A stretch of 64,000 nucleotides of DNA from JBKECP01 sp047974765 (GTDB taxonomy: Bacteria; Pseudomonadota; Gammaproteobacteria; Pseudomonadales; Halieaceae), in contig JBKECP010000019.1 in assembly GCA_047974765.1 (NCBI GenBank), positions 104,981 through 168,980 on the forward strand, written 5' to 3'. Numbering within the stretch: position 1 is the first letter of the stretch; the number at the start of each line of letters is the position of its first letter. The notes under the pieces are model-generated. The model was not told the origin of the DNA, did no database searches, and worked only from the letters and a program-made list of their open reading frames with translations. The translations under genes and the position numbers were made by a program. Shown here one piece after another: positions 55,775 through 64,000 of the stretch.

Positions 55775-56704
55775 ATGAAAGTCATTGTCATTCATCGCAA
55801 GTATGGCGGCTCGCGTACCTTTGAACTGGGTCGCTGGTCGCGGGCTTTGCTCTCTCTGTGCTGTCTCGGTCTGCCTCTGGGTATGCTGGCGGCAGGCTAT
55901 CTGGCGGGTATGGATGATGAGGGTGTTTTGCGTGGTCAGTCACTGGATGCTATGCAGGATGAGCTGGCACAGCAATCAAAAGATCTGGAGGGTATCCGCG
56001 TTACTGCGGAGCTGAAACTACAGGCGCTGACCCGTAGTCTGGCTGAATTACAGGCGCGAATGACCCGCCTCGATGCACTCGGCGAACACCTGACTGCAAT
56101 GGCAGAGCTTGAAGAGGGTGAGTTTGACTTCAGTCAGCCACCCGCCCTGGGTGGTCCCATGGCCGGTGAGTTCAATATTGATTTTTCCGGTCAGGCGCTC
56201 GTCAGCGAACTCGGCCAGTTTGCCAGTCATATAGCTGATCGTGAGCAGCAATTACAGATACTTGAGTCGCTGCTGGTCAACCGCAAGCTGGATGAGCAGT
56301 CGTGGTTGTCTGGCCGCCCGGTTGAAAAGGGCTGGATCAGCTCTCGTTACGGTAAGCGCAATGACCCTTTTACAGGTAAGCCTTCGTTTCACCACGGTAT
56401 AGATTTTGCCGGTAAAGCCGGTTCAAAGGTACTGGCTGTTGCTGGTGGCGTGGTTACCTGGGTGGGGGAGCGGACTGGTTATGGCCACATGATTGAAATT
56501 GCCCACGGCGATGGGCTGGTTTCACGCTATGGCCACAACCAGGAAAATCTGGTCGCTCAGGGCGATATTGTCCGCAAGGGCGAAACGGTTGCTTTGATGG
56601 GATCCAGTGGGCGCTCCACCGGTGCCCATGTACATTTTGAAGTCTACAAACACGGCCGCCCGGTCGATCCCTCCAGTTACGTACATCGTACTCGGCGACG
56701 CTGA
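55775..56704 (+). CDS. M23-family (LytM) peptidoglycan metallopeptidase
   Basis: A bitopic inner-membrane protein with a periplasmic LytM/M23 domain, either an endopeptidase cutting peptide crosslinks or a regulator of amidases. The product is 309 residues from ATG 55775 (GTG 55769 is possible). A membrane anchor (about 24-46, [21 protein letters not shown]) is followed by a coiled coil (about 55-100) and the M23 domain (about 190-300) with [19 protein letters not shown] and the HVHFEV zinc motif; all four catalytic residues appear present, so it is likely active. The place between lpxC and secA is where E. coli has secM; here no secretion-arrest peptide gene is visible. Confidence 0.92.
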   Translation: MKVIVIHRKYGGSRTFELGRWSRALLSLCCLGLPLGMLAAGYLAGMDDEGVLRGQSLDAMQDELAQQSKDLEGIRVTAELKLQALTRSLAELQARMTRLDALGEHLTAMAELEEGEFDFSQPPALGGPMAGEFNIDFSGQALVSELGQFASHIADREQQLQILESLLVNRKLDEQSWLSGRPVEKGWISSRYGKRNDPFTGKPSFHHGIDFAGKAGSKVLAVAGGVVTWVGERTGYGHMIEIAHGDGLVSRYGHNQENLVAQGDIVRKGETVALMGSSGRSTGAHVHFEVYKHGRPVDPSSYVHRTRRR

Positions 56705-56781
56705 ATTTTTCACCCGCATTGGTTGGCCGTCCAGACCTGTCGGGGTGGGCGGATTTTTGGGTTTTTGAGTATTACAGCACC

Positions 56782-59505
56782 ATGATTAGTTCAGCACTGA
56801 AAAAAGTATTTGGCACCCGCAATGACCGCGAACTCAAGCGGATGCGTAAAATTGTCAAGCAGATTAATGGCCTGGAAGAAGCCATGCAGGCACTTTCGGA
56901 TACCGAGCTGGCCGCCAGGACGGCGGTATTCAAGCAGCGCTTTAATGAGGGTGAAAGCCTTGACAGGCTTTTGCCGGAAGCATTCGCCGTTGCCCGGGAA
57001 GCGAGTGTTCGGGTGCTGGGCATGCGCCACTTTGATGTTCAGCTCATTGGCGGCATGGTCCTGCACGAGGGCAGGATTGCCGAAATGCGCACCGGTGAGG
57101 GCAAGACGCTGGTGGCTACCCTGCCAGCTTATCTCAACGCCTTGTCTGGCGGCAGCGTTCATTTGATTACGGTCAATGATTATCTGGCCAGCCGGGACGC
57201 CGCCTGGATGAGCCCTTTGTACCACTTTTTAGGCCTCAGTGTCGGCGTCGTCTGCGCCGGTCAGATGCAGGAGCAAAAGCGAGCAGCTTACGAGTCGGAC
57301 ATCATTTACGGTACCAATAACGAATTTGGTTTTGACTACCTGCGCGACAATATGGCCTTTGCCATGAAGGACAAAATGCAGGGTGAGCTGGCCTTTGCTA
57401 TTGTCGATGAGGTGGATTCCATCCTGATCGACGAGGCTCGCACGCCGCTGATTATTTCCGGTGCCTCCGAGGACAGTTCTGACCTTTACCGCCGGATCAA
57501 TAAGCTGGTGCCTACACTCAAACCGGATACTGAAGGTGAAGCCGGTCACTACACGGTTGATGAAAAACAGCGGCAGGTAGAGTTGACCGAACTCGGTCAC
57601 GAACACATTGAGGATATGCTGACCCGGGAGGGATTGCTGGAAGAGGGTGACAGCCTCTACGCAGCCACCAATCTTAATCTGCTGCACCATGTTCACTCCG
57701 GGCTTAAGGCCCATGTACTGTTCCACCGGGATGTTGAGTACATTGTGCAGGACAATCAGGTGGTGCTGATCGACGAGCATACGGGGCGTACCATGCCTGG
57801 CCGGCGCCTGTCTGAGGGCTTGCATCAGGCGATCGAAGCCAAGGAAGGGGTCAATATTCAGAACGAAAGCCAGACCCTGGCCTCGACGACGTTCCAGAAC
57901 TATTTCCGTCTCTACAACAAGCTGGCGGGTATGACGGGAACCGCCGATACTGAAGCCTTTGAATTTCGCCAGATTTACGGTCTGGAAGTCATTGTTATTC
58001 CTACCAATAAACAGGCCCAGCGCAAAGATCTGAATGATCTGGTTTACCTGACACGGGAAGAAAAGTTTGATGCCATTGTGGCTGATGTCAAATCCTGTAT
58101 GGGGCAGGGCGCACCCGTATTGGTGGGTACTGCTTCAGTGGAAACATCAGAAGAATTGTCTCAGCGTTTTCGCCAGGCCAATATCGAACACAAGGTGCTG
58201 AATGCCAAGTACCACGAGCAGGAAGCCGAAATTATTGCCCAGGCCGGTCGTCCCGGTGTGGTAACCATCGCCACCAATATGGCGGGTCGCGGTACTGATA
58301 TTGTACTTGGCGGCAATCTGGAGGCGGAGATTACTGCCTACGGGGAGGATGTGTCCGAGAGTCGCAAGGCTGAGTTAAGGGAAGCCTGGCAGGTGCGCCA
58401 CCAACAGGTGTTGGCAGCGGGTGGCCTGCATATTCTGGGTACTGAGCGCCATGAATCACGCCGTATCGACAACCAGCTGCGTGGTCGTGCCGGTCGTCAG
58501 GGTGATCCGGGGGTATCGCGTTTTTACCTGTCTCTGGAAGATAGTCTGATGCGCATCTTTGCCTCCGAGCGGGTGAAGAGCTTTATGCAGGCTCTGGGCA
58601 TGGAAAAAGGCGAGGCTATAGAGCATCGCATGGTTACCAATGCCATCGAGAAGGCACAGCGCAAGGTGGAAGGCCGCAACTTCGATATTCGCAAGCAGCT
58701 GCTGGAATATGACGATGTTGCCAATGACCAGCGACAAATTATTTACCAGCAACGCAACGACTTGCTGGGAGAGGATGACATTGCCGATACCATCAGCGCG
58801 ATCCGCGCTGATGTGGTTAACGAGGCCATCGACAGCTATATCCCGCCGATGAGTGTCGAGGAGCAGTGGGATATTCCCGGTCTGGAAAAACAGCTGGAGG
58901 CAGAGTTCGCCATCGGGCTGCCCTTGCATTTGTGGTTGGAGCAGGATGACAAACTTTACGAAGAGGCTCTGCGCGAGCGCATCGTGGGTGAAATTCAGGC
59001 TGCTTATGAAGCCAAGGGCGCTGAGGTGGGTGAGGGCATGCGGCAAATTGAGAAGCAAATCATGCTGCAAGTGCTCGATAATCTGTGGAAGGATCACCTG
59101 GCAACTATGGATCACCTGCGCCAGGGTATTCACCTGCGTGCCTATGCTCAGAAAAATCCCAAGCAGGAGTACAAACGTGAGTCCTTTGCCCTGTTCGAGC
59201 AGCTGCTGCGGGATTTAAAGTCTGAAGTGATCAAGTTCCTGAGTCATGTGCAGATTCAGCGTCAGGATGAGGCCGCTCAGATTGAGGCGCGTCGCAGAGA
59301 GGCCGCCGAGCGTGAGAAACTGGCCTTCCAGCATGCCGCCGCAGCGGCCATGGATGCCGGGCAGGCTCCATCAGGGGGTGATGCACAGGCTGTCGCTGCC
59401 CAAGCACAACCCTTTACCCGTGAGCAGCCCAAGGTGGGCCGCAATGAACCCTGCCCCTGTGGCAGTGGCAAAAAATATAAACAGTGCCACGGTCGTTTAC
59501 AATAA
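56782..59505 (+). CDS. secA: Preprotein translocase ATPase SecA
   Basis: SecA is the motor that pushes unfolded proteins through SecYEG. The product is 907 residues (E. coli 901) from ATG 56782. Domains in order: NBD1 with Walker [11 protein letters not shown] and [15 protein letters not shown], the preprotein cross-linking domain (about 225-375), NBD2 with [13 protein letters not shown] and [10 protein letters not shown], the scaffold/wing (about 610-830), an Ala/Glu-rich linker, and the C-terminal zinc site [14 protein letters not shown] that binds SecB and lipid. The frame upstream to 56719 adds 21 unrelated residues. The ribosome site is weak. A GC-rich hairpin lies after the stop. Confidence 0.98.
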   Translation: MISSALKKVFGTRNDRELKRMRKIVKQINGLEEAMQALSDTELAARTAVFKQRFNEGESLDRLLPEAFAVAREASVRVLGMRHFDVQLIGGMVLHEGRIAEMRTGEGKTLVATLPAYLNALSGGSVHLITVNDYLASRDAAWMSPLYHFLGLSVGVVCAGQMQEQKRAAYESDIIYGTNNEFGFDYLRDNMAFAMKDKMQGELAFAIVDEVDSILIDEARTPLIISGASEDSSDLYRRINKLVPTLKPDTEGEAGHYTVDEKQRQVELTELGHEHIEDMLTREGLLEEGDSLYAATNLNLLHHVHSGLKAHVLFHRDVEYIVQDNQVVLIDEHTGRTMPGRRLSEGLHQAIEAKEGVNIQNESQTLASTTFQNYFRLYNKLAGMTGTADTEAFEFRQIYGLEVIVIPTNKQAQRKDLNDLVYLTREEKFDAIVADVKSCMGQGAPVLVGTASVETSEELSQRFRQANIEHKVLNAKYHEQEAEIIAQAGRPGVVTIATNMAGRGTDIVLGGNLEAEITAYGEDVSESRKAELREAWQVRHQQVLAAGGLHILGTERHESRRIDNQLRGRAGRQGDPGVSRFYLSLEDSLMRIFASERVKSFMQALGMEKGEAIEHRMVTNAIEKAQRKVEGRNFDIRKQLLEYDDVANDQRQIIYQQRNDLLGEDDIADTISAIRADVVNEAIDSYIPPMSVEEQWDIPGLEKQLEAEFAIGLPLHLWLEQDDKLYEEALRERIVGEIQAAYEAKGAEVGEGMRQIEKQIMLQVLDNLWKDHLATMDHLRQGIHLRAYAQKNPKQEYKRESFALFEQLLRDLKSEVIKFLSHVQIQRQDEAAQIEARRREAAEREKLAFQHAAAAAMDAGQAPSGGDAQAVAAQAQPFTREQPKVGRNEPCPCGSGKKYKQCHGRLQ

Positions 59506-59536
59506 CCGTATAATCATATCCGGGCCTTCACTTGTC

Positions 59537-59560
59537 GGTGGGGGTCCAATTTCCCCCGCC
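59537..59560 (+). terminator. GC-rich hairpin after secA
   Basis: GGTGGGGG (59537-59544) pairs with CCCCCGCC (59553-59560) with one G-T wobble and an 8-nt loop. The following TTACTCT is a poor T-tract, so termination would be partial at best. Confidence 0.35.
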
Positions 59561-59630
59561 TTACTCTACAATGACTGGTTTTGTGGCCGCCGCTACCATT
59601 TCTGGTGGCTATTGCTGTGAGTTAAGCTTC

Positions 59631-59696
59631 AACCTGGAATCCGCAGTTGGACGAGCCCAGTGGATGCGTAGCGCGCTCAACTGCGAAATCCAGGTT
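59631..59696 (+). promoter_or_regulatory. Long imperfect hairpin in the argJ leader
   Basis: A 19-nt arm (59631-59649, AACCTGGAATCCGCAGTTG) is complementary to 59678-59696 except at two internal positions, with a 28-nt loop. The structure ends 19 nt before the argJ ATG at 59716. It lies in the 210-bp secA-argJ gap, outside any conserved coding region. It could control argJ translation or be a leftover of a repeat; neither is shown. Confidence 0.5.
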
Positions 59697-59715
59697 CAAC
59701 CAACCGGAAATCACT

Positions 59716-60942
59716 ATGGCTGTAGGCAATGATCCACTCCCTTCACTTCATGTCGTGGCAGGCTTGCGTCTGGCAACAGTATCAGCAGGTATCAAAAAAC
59801 CCGGGAGGGCGGATGTCGTTTTGATTGAAGCAGATGCGGGTACGTATTGCGCAGCAACATTTACCCGCAATGCTTTTTGTGCCGCGCCGGTAACTGTGGC
59901 CCGTGAACACTTGCAGACCAGTCACTGTCAGCCACGCTATCTGTTGATCAACACGGGCAATGCCAATGCCGGTACGGGTGTGCCAGGCTTGGCCGCAGCA
60001 CGTTCGGTCAGTGCCTGTGTCGCGGAGTATGCGGGTGTGGATAAGGTTCACGTGTTGCCCTTTTCAACCGGAGTGATTGGTGAACCGCTGCCGACAGAAA
60101 AGATTAAAACAGTGATTCCCGCTGCATTGGCGGCGTTGCAGCCCGACGGCTGGGTTGATGCGGCCAGTGGCATAATGACGACAGACACCCGGCCCAAGGG
60201 CGCCTCTTTGCAATTTGCCTGTGGTGAGCGGCAGTATACGCTGACCGGCATCGCCAAGGGAGCTGGCATGATCCGCCCCAACATGGCGACGATGCTGGCT
60301 TATCTGGCGACTGATATGGCGGTTGAACCCGTCTTGCTACAGACTCTATTGAGCAAGGCGGTGGCGCAGTCTTTTAACCGGATAACAATTGATGGCGATA
60401 CCTCAACCAATGATGCTTGTGTCCTGTTGGCCACAGGCGCGGCCGGTAATATTAACGTCGATGATCCTGTCAGCCCCGAGGCGCTTGCTCTGGAGCAGGC
60501 ATTGGAACAGGTCTGTTTGCAGCTGGCCCAGGCTCTGGTGCGTGATGGCGAAGGAGCCAGCAAGTTTGTACAAGTACAGGTAGGCGGTGGTCGCAGTGAG
60601 CAGGAGTGTCTCGATGTGGCCTTTACCATTGCTCATTCACCCCTGGTGAAAACGGCACTGTTTGCCTCTGATCCGAACTGGGGCCGTTTATTGGCGGCGA
60701 TTGGCCGGGCCGGACTGGATAATCTGGATGTTGAGCAGGTCACTGTTTTTCTGAACGATGTATTGATTGCTGAACGGGGCTGTCGTGCCGCTTCTTATTC
60801 TGAACAACAAGGTGTGGCGGCAATGGCACCGGAAAATATCACCATTCGTGTCGAGCTCAATCGCGGTGCCAGTGAAGCCTCTGTCTGGACTACCGACTTT
60901 TCCTATGACTACGTGCGTATCAATGCCGAGTACCGCACTTGA
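59716..60942 (+). CDS. argJ: Bifunctional ornithine acetyltransferase / N-acetylglutamate synthase ArgJ
   Basis: ArgJ recycles the acetyl group from N-acetylornithine to glutamate in arginine synthesis and, in bifunctional forms, can also use acetyl-CoA. The product is 408 residues from ATG 59716. It self-cleaves before a threonine nucleophile, here T192 in MATMLAYLATD, giving alpha and beta chains. Other blocks: NTGNANAGTG, STGVIGEPLP, KGAGMIRPN, RITIDGDTSTNDACVLLATG, GEGASKFVQV and SDPNWGRLLAAIGRAG. Its place after secA and before mutT is the Pseudomonas order. A frame extension to 59647 runs through a hairpin and is rejected. Confidence 0.97.
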   Translation: MAVGNDPLPSLHVVAGLRLATVSAGIKKPGRADVVLIEADAGTYCAATFTRNAFCAAPVTVAREHLQTSHCQPRYLLINTGNANAGTGVPGLAAARSVSACVAEYAGVDKVHVLPFSTGVIGEPLPTEKIKTVIPAALAALQPDGWVDAASGIMTTDTRPKGASLQFACGERQYTLTGIAKGAGMIRPNMATMLAYLATDMAVEPVLLQTLLSKAVAQSFNRITIDGDTSTNDACVLLATGAAGNINVDDPVSPEALALEQALEQVCLQLAQALVRDGEGASKFVQVQVGGGRSEQECLDVAFTIAHSPLVKTALFASDPNWGRLLAAIGRAGLDNLDVEQVTVFLNDVLIAERGCRAASYSEQQGVAAMAPENITIRVELNRGASEASVWTTDFSYDYVRINAEYRT

Positions 60943-61352
60943 TAGCGGCAGTACATGTAGCCGTTGGCGTGATTCTGGGAGCTGAAGTGTCCGCTGGTGA
61001 GCGGCAGATACTACTGACTCGCAGAGCTGCTACCGCTCATCAGGGTGGCCTGTGGGAGTTTCCCGGCGGCAAAGTTGAAGTGGGTGAAACTGTGCAGCAG
61101 GCACTGGTGCGTGAGCTGCGCGAAGAGCTGGCCATTGAGGTTGGTCAGAGTGAGCCACTGCTTGTCATTCACCATGATTATGGTGATAAGTTTGTAAAGC
61201 TGGATGTTCATCTGGTTCATTATTTTGAGGGTGGAATTCAGCCTCAGGAAGGGCAGCCAATGGCTTGGGTACCTATGACTGAACTGGCAGGCTATGCTCT
61301 TCCCGCAGCCAACAGGGCAATTGTTAAAGCACTTGAGCGGTATTTTTCCTGA
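60939..61352 (+). CDS. mutT: MutT 8-oxo-dGTP diphosphatase (Nudix)
   Basis: MutT removes oxidised guanine nucleotides from the pool, preventing A:T to C:G mutations. The product is 137 residues (E. coli 129) from TTG 60939, which overlaps the argJ stop by 4 nt. The Nudix box GGKVEVGETVQQALVRELREELAI fits GX5EX7REUXEEXGU apart from the final Gly-hydrophobic pair, which reads AI. GGLWEFPGGK before it is typical of MutT. In pseudomonads the mutT gene here carries a thiamine-phosphate-synthase-like C-terminal domain; this one is Nudix only. It is the last gene of the long plus-strand run. Confidence 0.93.
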   Translation: MIAAVHVAVGVILGAEVSAGERQILLTRRAATAHQGGLWEFPGGKVEVGETVQQALVRELREELAIEVGQSEPLLVIHHDYGDKFVKLDVHLVHYFEGGIQPQEGQPMAWVPMTELAGYALPAANRAIVKALERYFS

Positions 61353-61364
61353 TTATGACCCCGG

Positions 61365-61527
61365 CAAACTTTTAGCCAAACGAATAAGCAGCACATGGAT
61401 GTGCAGCCGCAGGCTGTAAGCCTGCGCGAGTCCTGCGAAAATCAAGGAATTTCACAAATTCCGCTGATTTTCAGGGGCGACAATCAAACGGTGAAGGATT
61501 CATCTATTTGATTGCCAGGTTGATAAT
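61365..61527 (+). repeat. Structured intergenic repeat, copy B
   Basis: This copy fills most of the gap between the convergent mutT and coaE stops. It aligns with copy A (4260-4418) over its whole length. Its hairpins are CGCAGGC/GCCTGCG (61408-61426), GAAAATC/GATTTTC with an inner GGAATTT/AAATTCC stem (about 61437-61472), and CAATCAAA/TTTGATTG (61481-61514). The inner stem is fully Watson-Crick here but has two wobbles in copy A, and the base pair C-G at the foot of the last hairpin in copy A is A-T here. GATAAT ends the element. No protein is encoded. Confidence 0.8.
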
Positions 61528-61573
61528 ACCTGTTTGTATTCCCGGCTCTGGTGTGGGGCAGATAAAAGTGGGT

Positions 61574-62185
61574 TTAAAGGTTTTTGTTATTGGCGGCCAT
61601 CAACAGTAGCTGCTGATGCAGTTTTTTGGCCTGTTGGTGTAATGCTGACAGTGAACCACTGTTGTCAATGACGATATCGGCTTTGGCCAGACGGGATTTT
61701 CGGTCTATCTGGGTGGCGATAATGCGTTCCACCTGGGCTTTGTCATTATTGTCCCTGGCTATGGTGCGTTCCATCTGGATTTTTACCGGCACATCGACCA
61801 CAACAATACACTGAACCAGCTCTGCCTGGCTGCCCTCAAGCAGCAGTGGTGAGCTGAGTACGGTATAAGCAGAGGAAGAGGCGGCAAGCTGTCCGCGGAT
61901 AGTGGTATTAATCAGCGGGTGGGTAAGTTGTTCCAGCCAGCGCCGCTGGCTGGCATCTGCAAATACAATTTTGCGTAAGACGGCACGGTTCAAAGTGCCG
62001 TCTGCCAACAGAACCTGTTCACCAAAATGCCTGACAATGGCATTGAGTGCGTCACTGCCCTTTGCTACCACCTCACGGGCAATAAGGTCCGCATCGACAA
62101 CGGTAACCCCGTATGCGGCCAGACAGGTTGTCAGCGCTGATTTGCCGCTGCCGATGCCGCCGGTTACACCAACGATCAGGCTCAT
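61574..62185 (-). CDS. coaE: Dephospho-CoA kinase
   Basis: CoaE phosphorylates dephospho-CoA, the last step of coenzyme A synthesis. The product is 203 residues (E. coli 206). The P-loop is VGVTGGIGSGKSALT, followed by VVDADLIAREVV, the QRRWLEQLTHPLI block and the lid region VPVKIQMERTIARDNNDKAQVERIIATQ, with IVIDNSGS near the end. ATG 62185 is the start. It is read after pilD across a 46-bp gap, the usual pilB-pilC-pilD-coaE order. The small zinc protein gene yacG, which often follows, is absent; repeat B occupies the place. Confidence 0.97.
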   Translation of the reverse strand: MSLIVGVTGGIGSGKSALTTCLAAYGVTVVDADLIAREVVAKGSDALNAIVRHFGEQVLLADGTLNRAVLRKIVFADASQRRWLEQLTHPLINTTIRGQLAASSSAYTVLSSPLLLEGSQAELVQCIVVVDVPVKIQMERTIARDNNDKAQVERIIATQIDRKSRLAKADIVIDNSGSLSALHQQAKKLHQQLLLMAANNKNL

Positions 62186-62231
62186 GATATAAGCTTGCTC
62201 ATGGCTAAATTGTGCTCATGGTTGCATCCGA

Positions 62232-63101
62232 TCACGGCTGTAAACCGGTACCACCCAGATAGGCTGAGCTGATGGTCTCACCCCACAGCAGTGCAATCCA
62301 GCCGGCAATGGCCAGATAGGGGCCAAAGGGGATGGGGATATCCCTGCCGCGTTTGCGGATAAGCATTAGTGCGATACCGATAACAGCACCCACCAGTGAG
62401 GACAGCAGGATAATCAGAGGCAGTGCCTGCCAGCCGAGCCAGGCACCAAGGGCCGCCAGCAGTTTGAAATCACCATAGCCCATACCTTCTTTTCCGGTCA
62501 GCAGTTTGAATAGCCAGTAGATGGACCACAGCAGCAGATAGCCCGCCATAGCGCCGATAACCGCGTCCTGCAGAGACACAAAGGTGGCATTTAGATTAAA
62601 TAACAGGCCGAGCCAAAGCAAAGGCAGGGTGATGTCGTCAGGCAGCAACTGATGATCAATGTCGATCATGGTCAGAGCAATGAGTGCCCAGGTCAGCAAT
62701 ACGGCTCCGACCATCATCAAACTCGGCCCAAAATGTAATGCCATAAACAGGCTGGCCAGGCCGGTCACCAATTCGACAACGGGATAGCGAATAGAGATAC
62801 TTACTTTACAGTTTGCACACTTGCCCATCAGTATCAGGTAGCTCAATACCGGGATGTTTTGCCAGGGCTTCACGGGTGCCTTGCAATTGGGGCAGTGGGA
62901 GTTGGGTGTGGACAGCGTGAGTCGGGGCTCCTCTTCGCTCTGTTCAATTTCCAGCAAGAGGTGGCATTCACTGCGCCAGCTTGATTGCATCATCAGTGGC
63001 AGCCGGAATATGACTACATTGAGAAAACTGCCAACGACAAGGCCAAGCATCAGCAGCAAAGTAAAAAGCAGCCAGGGGCTCTGGCTGAATGCGTCAAGCA
63101 T
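62232..63101 (-). CDS. pilD: Type IV prepilin leader peptidase / N-methyltransferase PilD
   Basis: PilD is the inner-membrane aspartic protease that cuts the leader of type IV prepilins and type II secretion pseudopilins and methylates the new N-terminus. The product is 289 residues. The cytoplasmic loop has the zinc-binding pairs CPNC and CANC (about 70-98); the catalytic aspartates are in LTMIDIDHQLLPD and the GMGYGDFKLLAALG motif; about eight membrane helices are seen. GSFLNVVIFRLP near the N-terminus is typical. It lies 29 nt after pilC. Its presence implies a type IV pilus and possibly a type II secretion system. Confidence 0.97.
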   Translation of the reverse strand: MLDAFSQSPWLLFTLLLMLGLVVGSFLNVVIFRLPLMMQSSWRSECHLLLEIEQSEEEPRLTLSTPNSHCPNCKAPVKPWQNIPVLSYLILMGKCANCKVSISIRYPVVELVTGLASLFMALHFGPSLMMVGAVLLTWALIALTMIDIDHQLLPDDITLPLLWLGLLFNLNATFVSLQDAVIGAMAGYLLLWSIYWLFKLLTGKEGMGYGDFKLLAALGAWLGWQALPLIILLSSLVGAVIGIALMLIRKRGRDIPIPFGPYLAIAGWIALLWGETISSAYLGGTGLQP

Positions 63102-63130
63102 GTTGTCCTCGCATAAGTGGTGAACAGGCT

Positions 63131-64000
63131 TTAGATAACAGAACCCAGCATAAAGATAGGCAGATACATGGCGACCATCAAACCGCCCACCAGAATACCC
63201 AGCACCGACATAATGATGGGTTCCATCAGTGAACTTAACGAGTCGACAGCATTGTCAACTTCTGCCTCATAGTGGGTAGCCACTTTGTCGAGCATGTCAT
63301 CCAGGGCGCCGGACTCTTCACCAATGGAAATCATCTGCAATAACATATTGGGGAACAGGCCGGTGGATTTGACCGCCTGATAGAGTGTGGTACCGGTGGT
63401 TACGTCTTCACGAATCTGCAAAATGGCCTTGGAATAAACTGAATTACCAGCAGCCCCGGCTGTGGATGTGAGAGCGTCCACCAGCGGTACACCGGCAGCG
63501 AAGGTGGTGGCCAGTGTGCGCGAGAAGCGTGCCACCACCGCATCGTGCACAATGCCGCCGACAATGGGCATGCGCAGAGCGAGGCGGTCTATGCCTTCGG
63601 CCACTTTTATCGAGCGTATTTTCAACTCCCGAAAGCCGAAAATAAAGGCCGTAATGCCGGCGCCTATAATCAGATACCATTCCTGTACAAATTCAGAGAT
63701 ATGCAACACAAACAGGGTGAAGGCGGGCAGGTCCGAACCGAAACTTTGAAAGGTTTCGGCAAACTGGGGCACCACCTTGATCAGCAGGATGGCGGTCACC
63801 ACCAGAGCCACCATAATAACTGCGATCGGGTAAGTCAGTGCTTTTTTGATCTTGGCTTTTAACGCTTCGGTTTTTTCCTTATAGGTGGCCACCCGGTCGA
63901 GCATGATCTCCAGCGTACCGGAGGACTCACCGGAGGCAACCAGCGAACAAAACAGGTTGTCAAAGAAGCGTGGATACTTGGCCAGCGATACGGCCAGGCC
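63131..64000 (-). CDS. pilC: Type IV pilus inner-membrane platform protein PilC, 5' part outside the window
   Basis: PilC is the GspF-like platform protein that couples the PilB ATPase to pilin assembly. About 289 C-terminal residues are present; the frame is open to the window edge, so the start lies beyond. The end of the first GspF domain is visible (NLVASGESSGTLEI-like sequence, then LDRVATYKEKTEALKAKIKKALTYPIAV), followed by two membrane helices, the second GspF domain (RFSRTLATTFAAGVPLVDAL, MLLQMISIGEESGALDDMLDKVATHYEAEVDNAVDSLSSLMEPIIM) and the final membrane helix (GGLMVAMYLPIFMLGSVI). The family is about 405 residues. It is followed by pilD. Confidence 0.96.
   Translation of the reverse strand, partial: GLAVSLAKYPRFFDNLFCSLVASGESSGTLEIMLDRVATYKEKTEALKAKIKKALTYPIAVIMVALVVTAILLIKVVPQFAETFQSFGSDLPAFTLFVLHISEFVQEWYLIIGAGITAFIFGFRELKIRSIKVAEGIDRLALRMPIVGGIVHDAVVARFSRTLATTFAAGVPLVDALTSTAGAAGNSVYSKAILQIREDVTTGTTLYQAVKSTGLFPNMLLQMISIGEESGALDDMLDKVATHYEAEVDNAVDSLSSLMEPIIMSVLGILVGGLMVAMYLPIFMLGSVI

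Overview
The window is a gene-dense stretch of a gammaproteobacterial chromosome. Nearly every gene is a conserved housekeeping gene, and the gene order is the one known from the Pseudomonas/Cellvibrio side of the class: mreBCD-maf-rng-yhdP, the rpoN-lpt-kds block, mlaC-ibaG-murA-hisGD, rplM-rpsI-petA-cytochrome b/c1-sspAB, dolP-diaA-yraN-lpoA, rsmI-rnpB, then the complete division and cell wall (dcw) cluster followed by secA-argJ-mutT and coaE-pilD-pilC. Protein sequences and lengths fit a free-living marine-type gammaproteobacterium (Cellvibrionales-like is my inference). No phage genes, insertion sequences, CRISPR arrays, tRNAs or rRNAs are visible.

Layout. 1-8440 (+): rod-shape genes, Maf, RNase G and the giant AsmA-like protein YhdP. 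8471-18773 (-): DarP, MgtE, IlvE, the nitrogen-PTS/RapZ/HPF/RpoN group, the LPS transport genes lptBAC, and kdsC/kdsD. 19077-31444 is mostly +: MlaC, IbaG, MurA, HisG, HisD, a NIF3 protein, ZapE, L13, S9 and the bc1 complex, with DegS/AlgW and ZapG on the minus strand. 31530-37044: SspA/SspB, then the minus-strand envelope group DolP-DiaA-YraN-LpoA divergent from RsmI. 37103-37459: RNase P RNA. 37816-61352 (+): an unbroken 23.5-kb run from mraZ through murC, ftsQAZ, lpxC, an M23 peptidase, secA, argJ and mutT, mostly with 1-4 nt overlaps. 61574-64000 (-): coaE, pilD and the 3' part of pilC.

The genes together serve envelope growth: elongation (MreBCD), precursor synthesis and division (dcw), LPS synthesis and transport (LpxC, KdsCD, LptABC, YhdP), lipid asymmetry (MlaC), synthase activation (LpoA), envelope stress sensing (DegS/AlgW) and export (SecA).

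Points that stand out: (1) a roughly 160-bp multi-hairpin element present twice, in two unrelated intergenic gaps, with a compensatory base-pair change that argues for a selected structure; (2) cytochrome b and cytochrome c1 fused in one 676-residue reading frame; (3) mreC apparently starting at ATC behind a good Shine-Dalgarno with a hairpin over the ribosome site; (4) four MraZ-type operator repeats at exact 10-bp spacing before mraZ; (5) an FtsI whose SxN motif reads S-S-Q; (6) an mla locus reduced to mlaC alone. I did not find a wholly new multi-gene system; the structured repeat is the best candidate for something undescribed.
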